The notes beneath the pieces are model-generated. The model ran no database searches. It saw only the letters and a list, made by a program, of their open reading frames with translations, and was not told where the DNA came from. Below are positions 4,495 to 10,057 of a stretch of DNA of 10,057 nucleotides, piece by piece. The translations under genes were made by a program, and so were the position numbers. The stretch lies in contig JAKEEN010000248.1 of NCBI GenBank assembly GCA_022616575.1, forward strand, positions 1 through 10,057. The letters run 5' to 3'. This DNA is from Flammeovirgaceae bacterium (lineage in GTDB: Bacteria; Bacteroidota; Bacteroidia; Cytophagales; Cyclobacteriaceae). Every line of letters starts with the position of its first letter. Position 1 is the first letter of the stretch.

Positions 4495-7400
4495 ATGAGA
4501 AAAATTCTTACCCTGTTGGCCATTTTGGCATTTGGAATTGCCTACGCACAAAAAAATCCGAAAAAATTCACCCTTCCGCAAGGAATTTCAAAGTCAGACA
4601 TCTACCCGGGCATGGCCTTGGTAAAACTGAAAAGCACCGAAAAGTCCAATTTTCTTAGAAGTGGTGTTGGAGCAAGAAGCACAAAAAGTTTTTCATCCAA
4701 GCCTTTGGTAAATCCCCAAGCCGCAACTGCTGCGCGTTCGAATGCAGGACCTTATCGCCAACAAAAAAGTGGCTTAGATATGTCATTGTATTATGAACTT
4801 CACTTTTCTAAAAGTGAAAATATTGAGAATGTAATTCAGGATTTGTATGCCACAGGACTATTTGAACTTGTTGAACCGGTATACCGTAATAAAATGGATT
4901 TTATACCCGATGATCCATCTATAACACAACAGTACTACCTTGATTTAATAAATGCCTATGAAGCATGGGATATCACTCAGGGGGATACCGAAACGGTCAT
5001 CGCGATTGTTGATTCAGGCGGTGATCTAGACCACCCTGATTTGGTAAACCAACTATACACAAACCCCGATGAGGTTGCAAGCGATGGACTTGACAATGAC
5101 GCTGATGGATATATTGACAATGTAAGAGGCTGGGATTTTGCGGGCGATGATACGTTAAACACCTTTGACTCCGATTTTATTGGTGATAACGATACCCAGC
5201 TTTTTAACGGTGGAACGCTGGGCCACGGAGTCAATGTAGCGGGTTGTGCAAGTGCATCTACCAATAACAATGTAGGTATTGCAGGGATTGGTTTCAAGAC
5301 AAAAATACTTCATACCAAGCATACGGCAGATAATCAAAATGAAGAAGACCCTGGCCTCTCAAATGCCTACGCTGGAATTCTGTTTGCAGCCACTAGCCTT
5401 ACTCAGGACAATGTGCCAAGAAAAATTATCAATTGTTCATGGGGTGGGCCGGGCAGAAGTCAAATTGCCCAGGACATAATTACCTATGTGACCTTCGATC
5501 TTGGTTGTCTAGTAATTGGCGCGGCCGGTAACTCAAATTCAAAGAATGCGCACTATCCTTCTGGCTATGATTACGTATTATCTGTAGCCGCCACAACAGC
5601 AACCGATGGCAAAGCATCCTTCACGAATTACGGCTCTACTGTGGATATCTCAGCACCCGGAACAGGAATTTTTACTACTTCCTTTGATGACATCTACACT
5701 ACGACTCAGGGCACATCATTTTCATGCCCTATAACTTCGGGCGCAGCTGCACTTGTTTGGTCCCATAACCCTTCTTTCACTCCCCTTCAAGTAGCAGAAC
5801 AATTACGAATATCCGCTGACCCCATTATTTATACTAAAATCTCATCCACATTTAAGAACCTAATGGGTAAGGGTCGTCTAGATGTTGCTTCGGCTCTTAC
5901 ATTAGAATCACCCTCTATTAGAGCTACGAATGTCAGATTGGTAAATGCTCAGGGGATTTTCGTTGAGCCTGGCCAGAGTGGATTTCTAAATATCACCTTT
6001 ACGAATTATTTAAAAAGCTCAACCAATGGACTTAAAGTCAAAGCAACAAGTAGCAGCTCTGATATAGCGTTTCAAAATGACGAAATCGCTCTCGGACTTA
6101 TTGATGAGGGTCAATCCGTAGAAAAATTTTTTCCTGTAACCCTGGCAGCCAACGTTACAGAAAACAAAGTAATAGATGTCACGCTTACTTTTACCGATGG
6201 TAATTTCAGCGATTTTCAAATTATTAGTTTTTTAATCAATCCATCCTATGTAGATGTTGATGAAAATAAAATTACCACATCCATAACTTCGCGCGGCCGC
6301 GTTGGTTATGATGACCCAAACAACCAAGAAAAGGGCAGTGGCTTTATTTTTAACGATGCTTCCATTTTATTTGAGATGGGTTTAATCATGGGGACGTCTT
6401 CAACTGATATTAATAACAATGTAAGAGGAATCAACTCATCCTTTGATCAGGATTTTACCTTTATAGACAGGATCCGCAAAGCTATTCCCGGTGAGCGATC
6501 AACATCTGAAGTGTATGGATCTTTTGCTAATGCCTCGACCCTTCCAAGTGCTTCCCTTCAAGTTACGTATCGAAGCCTCGTGTGGAATGAGGCCCCCTAT
6601 GATCAATTTGTAATTTTGGAATACAAGGTAAAGAACGTAAGTGTCAATACCCTCAATAACTTTCACTTTGGAGTCTTTGCCGATTGGGACATCAGCACAA
6701 ATGGACAGCTTGATGCAGCAGGATGGAACTCTAGTAAGAAGATAGGGTTCATTTATCCCAAAAATCTGCCTGAGCTACCACATGCCGGAATCCAAGTCCT
6801 TAACCAAGCAGCCAGGTATTATGCCATTGATAATGATCAATCCATTTCGGGCAATCCATTTGGATTATACGATGGTTATACCGATCCGGAAAAATTTACC
6901 TCCCTTAGCACAGAAAGACTGATAGCCGGAGAATCAACAGCGGAGGGTAATGACGTAAGCCATGTGGTTTCATCAGGACCGTTTACAATTAATTCGGGAG
7001 ATGAAATTACAATTGCCTTTGCTCTTCACGCTGCTAATAATCTTGAGGAACTATTGACTTCAGCTGCTGAGGCGGATACAGCATACAATTTCTTGCTACA
7101 AGCACCTAAACCGACTGTGGTTGATGCAGAAACTTGTTACGGTTCCAATGCATCCATCAGTGCCAGTGGTGCCTCTAATCTTAATTGGTATACTGAATTT
7201 ACCGGGGGGAGTCCAATATATTCAGGCGCGACACTGGTTACCGGAAACCTTTATAATGACACCATATTTTATGTTTCAAATGCAGAACAATCCTACGAAA
7301 GTGTTCGCACTGCGGCTAATGTATTGGTAAAAGCAATCCCAACGATTACCTCTTCTGTCGCAACGCCAATTGTGTGCGGCACTGACTCTATAACACTTTC

Positions 7401-8058
7401 AGTTGCTACGGCAGACGAGTATCTATGGAGCAATGGCGCAACCACTCAATCCATTGATGTTAGTGCGGGAACATTTGACGTGACTGTTGTAGATAATACC
7501 CTCTTGTGTGAATCTACTTCACCAGAGATTACGATTTCCTCTATACCCAAGCCAACTGCATTATTTACTGCCTCTACCTTATCCGCAATAAATGGAGATC
7601 CTATCGATTTTACCGATGCAAGTACTGATGCCGTTTTGTGGTCTTGGAATTTTGGTGATAATCAGACAAGCACATTGCAAAACCCTACTCACACTTATCA
7701 AACTGGAGGTAGTTTCGATGTTACACTCATAGTTTCAGGTGACAACGGATGCCAGGATGAGCACACCGTGACCCTTGACATCATACTTAGTGCAGAAGAA
7801 ACTATTAATAACCTAATTAAGGTGTTTCCAAATCCAACCAATTCAGAAGTGCTCACCATTGAATTTGAGAATTCCTTGGCCGTGCGATCAATTTCTTTAA
7901 CCAATGTTCAGGGCAAAATTCTTTTCAACAAGGAATTTGAATCGCATAATTCACCATCCGAGAAAATCAATTTTAGTGAATTGTCGGGAGGCATTTATCT
8001 GCTTCGAATTTCCACAAATTATGGCATGGTTACCCGAAAAATCATACGCACGAAATAA
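4495..8058 (+). CDS. Secreted subtilisin-like (S8) protease with PKD and T9SS sorting domains
   Basis: A 1187-residue exported serine endopeptidase. In order: signal peptide (1-19, MRKILTLLAILAFGIAYAQ); a propeptide-like region to about 150; peptidase S8 domain about 150-470 with Asp173 (VDSGG), His244 (GHGVNVAG), oxyanion Asn346 (GAAGNSN) and catalytic Ser408 (QGTSFSCP); a beta-rich region about 475-590; a long uncharacterised segment about 590-870; Ig-like repeats about 880-1015, the first opening VVDAETCYGSNASI; a PKD domain about 1020-1095 with WNFGD and NPTHTYQ; and a type A T9SS sorting domain about 1105-1187 with VFPNPTNS, ending VTRKIIRTK. The sorting domain implies Sec export, then outer-membrane passage by T9SS with removal of the tail, giving a surface-attached or released enzyme. 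The ATG at 4495 gives a clean signal peptide; a TTG at 4471 would add eight residues. It lies one base after the dipeptidase stop and is followed by a strong terminator. The triad is intact; the substrate is unknown. Confidence 0.95.
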   Translation: MRKILTLLAILAFGIAYAQKNPKKFTLPQGISKSDIYPGMALVKLKSTEKSNFLRSGVGARSTKSFSSKPLVNPQAATAARSNAGPYRQQKSGLDMSLYYELHFSKSENIENVIQDLYATGLFELVEPVYRNKMDFIPDDPSITQQYYLDLINAYEAWDITQGDTETVIAIVDSGGDLDHPDLVNQLYTNPDEVASDGLDNDADGYIDNVRGWDFAGDDTLNTFDSDFIGDNDTQLFNGGTLGHGVNVAGCASASTNNNVGIAGIGFKTKILHTKHTADNQNEEDPGLSNAYAGILFAATSLTQDNVPRKIINCSWGGPGRSQIAQDIITYVTFDLGCLVIGAAGNSNSKNAHYPSGYDYVLSVAATTATDGKASFTNYGSTVDISAPGTGIFTTSFDDIYTTTQGTSFSCPITSGAAALVWSHNPSFTPLQVAEQLRISADPIIYTKISSTFKNLMGKGRLDVASALTLESPSIRATNVRLVNAQGIFVEPGQSGFLNITFTNYLKSSTNGLKVKATSSSSDIAFQNDEIALGLIDEGQSVEKFFPVTLAANVTENKVIDVTLTFTDGNFSDFQIISFLINPSYVDVDENKITTSITSRGRVGYDDPNNQEKGSGFIFNDASILFEMGLIMGTSSTDINNNVRGINSSFDQDFTFIDRIRKAIPGERSTSEVYGSFANASTLPSASLQVTYRSLVWNEAPYDQFVILEYKVKNVSVNTLNNFHFGVFADWDISTNGQLDAAGWNSSKKIGFIYPKNLPELPHAGIQVLNQAARYYAIDNDQSISGNPFGLYDGYTDPEKFTSLSTERLIAGESTAEGNDVSHVVSSGPFTINSGDEITIAFALHAANNLEELLTSAAEADTAYNFLLQAPKPTVVDAETCYGSNASISASGASNLNWYTEFTGGSPIYSGATLVTGNLYNDTIFYVSNAEQSYESVRTAANVLVKAIPTITSSVATPIVCGTDSITLSVATADEYLWSNGATTQSIDVSAGTFDVTVVDNTLLCESTSPEITISSIPKPTALFTASTLSAINGDPIDFTDASTDAVLWSWNFGDNQTSTLQNPTHTYQTGGSFDVTLIVSGDNGCQDEHTVTLDIILSAEETINNLIKVFPNPTNSEVLTIEFENSLAVRSISLTNVQGKILFNKEFESHNSPSEKINFSELSGGIYLLRISTNYGMVTRKIIRTK

Positions 8059-8075
8059 TCTTGTCTAATTAGCTT

Positions 8076-8108
8076 AAAAGGCTGCCTCAAAAAGGCAGCC
8101 TTTTTATT
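8076..8108 (+). terminator. Strong Rho-independent terminator after the S8 protease
   Basis: AAAAGGCTGCC (8076-8086) pairs with GGCAGCCTTTT (8094-8104) around a TCAAAAA loop. The GC-rich 7-bp core is extended by four A-T pairs, and the T-rich tail continues TTTTTATTTTTATT. It begins 17 nt after the stop codon and separates the protease unit from carB. The A-flanked stem could also act leftwards, but no gene reads that way here. Confidence 0.92.
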
Positions 8109-8114
8109 TTTATT

Positions 8115-8147
8115 CCTGCTTCAATCCCAAAAACCTGATTATTTTTG
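8115..8147 (+). promoter_or_regulatory. Bacteroidota-type promoter of carB
   Basis: TATTTTTG at 8140-8147 matches TAnnTTTG exactly. A weak -33 element (CCTG, 8115-8118) lies 21 nt upstream. Transcription would start near 8154, giving a leader of about 22 nt before the ATG at 8176, too short to hold a pyrimidine-sensing attenuator or riboswitch. Confidence 0.55.
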
Positions 8148-8175
8148 TGCCCGGTTTTACAAATCCCACTTTTCA

Positions 8176-9972
8176 ATGCCCAGAGACAGAAGTATCCGCT
8201 CCGTCCTCATTATCGGTAGCGGTCCTATTATTATTGGCCAGGCGTGCGAATTTGATTATTCCGGCTCCCAAGCAGCTCGATCGTTACGCGAAGAAGGCAT
8301 TGAAGTAGTGCTGATTAACAGCAATCCGGCCACTATTATGACCGACAAAGTCACGGCCGACCATGTATATCTCAAGCCCCTGACTAAAAAATCAATCAAG
8401 GAAATCCTTGAAAAACACCATATCGATGCCGTATTGCCAACTATGGGCGGACAAACAGCATTAAATCTTTGCATTGAATGCGAAAAAGCTGGTTTGTGGA
8501 ATCATTTTGGTGTTAGAATTATCGGTGTTGATATCAAAGCCATTGAAACTACTGAAGACCGCGAGAAATTCCGATTGAAAATGCTGGAACTCGGAGTCGG
8601 TGTTTGCAAAGGCTCAACGGCAACTTCCTTTTTACAAGGAAAAGAAATCGCACAAGAGATTGGCTTCCCGCTGGTTATTCGCCCCTCATTTACTTTAGGA
8701 GGGACGGGTGGTGGATTTGTTGATCTCCCCGGAGATTTTGATGAAGCCCTTAATCGCGGACTTCACGCCTCACCTATCCACGAAGTTCTTGTCGAGCAGA
8801 GCATCATGGGATGGAAAGAATACGAACTCGAGTTGCTGCGTGATGGACTGGGGAATGTAATCATCATCTGTTCGATCGAGAACTTCGACCCAATGGGTAT
8901 TCATACGGGCGATTCCATTACGGTTGCGCCCGCTATGACTTTGCCTGACACGGTGTATCAGCACATGCGCGACCTTGCCATTAGAATGATGAATGGCATC
9001 GGCCAATTTGCGGGGGGCTGTAATGTGCAGTTTGCCGTCAATCCGGAGACCGATGACATTATCGGCATTGAAATTAATCCACGAGTATCACGCTCATCAG
9101 CGTTAGCATCAAAAGCAACCGGTTATCCAATTGCAAAAGTCGCAGCAAAGATGGCTATAGGGTATAACCTCGATGAATTAAAGAACGCGATCACAAAAAC
9201 CACTACGGCCTATTTCGAACCTGCGCTGGATTATGTGATTGTAAAAATTCCACGCTGGAACTTTGATAAGTTTCATGGTGCTGATCGTAAACTGGGACTT
9301 CAAATGAAGTCTGTAGGTGAAGTAATGGCCATTGGAAGAAATTTTCAGGAAGCCCTTCAGAAAGCTTGTCAATCACTCGAGATCAGAAGAAATGGAATTG
9401 GTGCTGATGGAAAAGAATTGCGCAATCAGGATGAATTGCTTCATAGCTTAGCTAATCCTACATGGAATCGTCTCTTTCATATTCACGATGCCATGAAAAT
9501 CGGAATACCAACCAAGACCATTCAAAAGATTACAAAGATCGATCGTTGGTTCTTAAAACAAATCGAAGAGTTGGTTGAGATGGAAAAGGAAATTGAGAAA
9601 CACGATCTCAGCTCAGTTCCAACCGATCTTCTTAGAAAAGCCAAGGAAAAAGGTTTTGGCGACAGACAAATAGCACACTTACTCCACTGCCTTGAAAGCG
9701 AGGTCTATAAAAAGCGAAATGATTTAGGCATTAAAAGGGTCTATAAATTAGTAGATACCTGTGCCGCTGAATTTGAAGCACAAACTCCATATTACTATTC
9801 AGCATTTGACAGCGAGAACGAATCTGTTGCCAGCAACAAGAAAAAAATTGTTGTCCTCGGCTCAGGTCCAAACCGCATTGGCCAGGGTATTGAGTTCGAC
9901 TATTCTTGTGTACATGGCGTATTGGCTGCCAAAGAATGTGGCTATGAAACCATCATGCCAACTCGTTCCTGA
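8176..9972 (+). CDS. carB: Carbamoyl-phosphate synthase large chain, truncated at the 3' end
   Basis: CarB makes carbamoyl phosphate from bicarbonate, ATP and the ammonia released from glutamine by CarA, feeding pyrimidine and arginine synthesis. The start at ATG 8176 is firm: residue numbers coincide with E. coli CarB, giving Arg129 (EDREKF), Arg169 (VIRPSF), Glu215 (WKEYELE), Glu299, Asn301 and Arg303 (EINPRVSRSSALASKATG). The carboxyphosphate ATP-grasp half (1-400) and oligomerisation domain (about 400-555) are complete, and the second half opens with GSGPNRIGQGIEFDYSCVHG. The family match stops at Met594 (codon 9955-9957), where MINCNPETVSTD is expected; instead PTRS and a TGA follow. About 480 of the usual 1,070 residues are missing, including the second active site and the allosteric domain. 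The break coincides with a jump to 68% GC, so a chimeric contig end is more likely than a true short protein. No carA is adjacent. Confidence 0.93.
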   Translation: MPRDRSIRSVLIIGSGPIIIGQACEFDYSGSQAARSLREEGIEVVLINSNPATIMTDKVTADHVYLKPLTKKSIKEILEKHHIDAVLPTMGGQTALNLCIECEKAGLWNHFGVRIIGVDIKAIETTEDREKFRLKMLELGVGVCKGSTATSFLQGKEIAQEIGFPLVIRPSFTLGGTGGGFVDLPGDFDEALNRGLHASPIHEVLVEQSIMGWKEYELELLRDGLGNVIIICSIENFDPMGIHTGDSITVAPAMTLPDTVYQHMRDLAIRMMNGIGQFAGGCNVQFAVNPETDDIIGIEINPRVSRSSALASKATGYPIAKVAAKMAIGYNLDELKNAITKTTTAYFEPALDYVIVKIPRWNFDKFHGADRKLGLQMKSVGEVMAIGRNFQEALQKACQSLEIRRNGIGADGKELRNQDELLHSLANPTWNRLFHIHDAMKIGIPTKTIQKITKIDRWFLKQIEELVEMEKEIEKHDLSSVPTDLLRKAKEKGFGDRQIAHLLHCLESEVYKKRNDLGIKRVYKLVDTCAAEFEAQTPYYYSAFDSENESVASNKKKIVVLGSGPNRIGQGIEFDYSCVHGVLAAKECGYETIMPTRS

Positions 9973-10057
9973 AGCGGCAGCTACTCATCGCTCCCGGTAC
10001 CGCGCCCGTGGCGGGGTGGGCGAAGCCTGTCTCCTTCGCGCTGGACCGGCTTGACTC
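9958..10057. other. High-GC tail unrelated to carB, probably a chimeric contig end
   Basis: The final 100 bases hold 68 G+C, against about 42% in the 50 bases just before (9901-9950). The carB frame hits TGA at 9970-9972. Two other frames stay open to the window end: the + frame from 9957 (reading ANSFLKRQLLIAPG and on, with mostly G or C third positions) and the - frame from 10057. Either would suit a coding fragment from a high-GC organism. I do not recognise the encoded peptide, and the sequence matches no adaptor, repeat or transposon end that I know. Confidence 0.7.

Noticed and set aside
4977-5297. 106-codon open frame on the - strand inside the S8 protease gene
   Set aside because: It is antisense to the catalytic domain, with a Ser/Pro/Leu-biased shadow composition and no recognisable domain.
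9761-10054. 97-codon + frame spanning the carB break
   Set aside because: Its first two thirds are a carB shadow; it stays open across the junction only by chance, and its start is internal to carB.
1-10057. CRISPR arrays, tRNA or rRNA genes, transposases, attachment sites, defence or toxin genes
   Set aside because: No regularly spaced repeats, cloverleaf-like segments or relevant protein motifs were seen; all gaps between genes are under 120 bp and are accounted for by promoters, terminators and short repeats.

Overview
The window looks like a piece of a Bacteroidota (probably Cytophagia-type) chromosome, about 40-45% GC. The evidence is a secreted protease with a C-terminal type IX secretion (T9SS) sorting domain, TAnnTTTG-type promoter boxes instead of -35/-10 boxes, few Shine-Dalgarno sequences, and Bacteroidota-style versions of Der, MurQ, a BadF-family sugar kinase and a SprT-like protein. 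It is mostly a typical housekeeping and accessory stretch. I do not see a CRISPR array, RNA gene, transposase, phage gene or defence system.

Layout. 1-261 is the C-terminal end of the ribosome-assembly GTPase Der. 335-520 encodes a 61-residue Ala/Thr/Asp-rich lipoprotein behind a recognisable Bacteroidota promoter, and it ends in a strong intrinsic terminator (551-580). The terminator T-tract runs directly into the start codon of a SprT-like zinc metalloprotease gene (584-1213). On the opposite strand, 3179 to 1280 is a compact three-gene unit read leftwards: a small cytochrome b5-like protein, a BadF-family N-acetylhexosamine kinase, and MurQ (MurNAc-6-phosphate etherase). The last two overlap by 14 nt. 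Kinase plus etherase is the core of a PTS-independent peptidoglycan amino-sugar salvage route. Divergent from it (3246-8058) is a two-gene unit: a lipoprotein M19 dipeptidase and, one base after its stop, a large T9SS-exported subtilisin-like protease. A strong terminator (8076-8108) closes that unit, and carB (carbamoyl-phosphate synthase large chain) begins at 8176 behind its own promoter box.

The most unusual place is the right end. carB matches its family up to Met594, roughly the first half of the enzyme, and then changes abruptly at about 9958 into about 100 bp of 68% GC DNA that no longer encodes CarB and brings a quick stop. This is best explained as a chimeric contig end, less likely as a real insertion or rearrangement. 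Apart from that, the points worth a second look are local: the MurNAc salvage/cytochrome b5 gene set, the missing HPGG motif in the b5-like protein, the terminator abutting the sprT-like start codon, and a hairpin-forming direct repeat overlapping the murQ stop codon.
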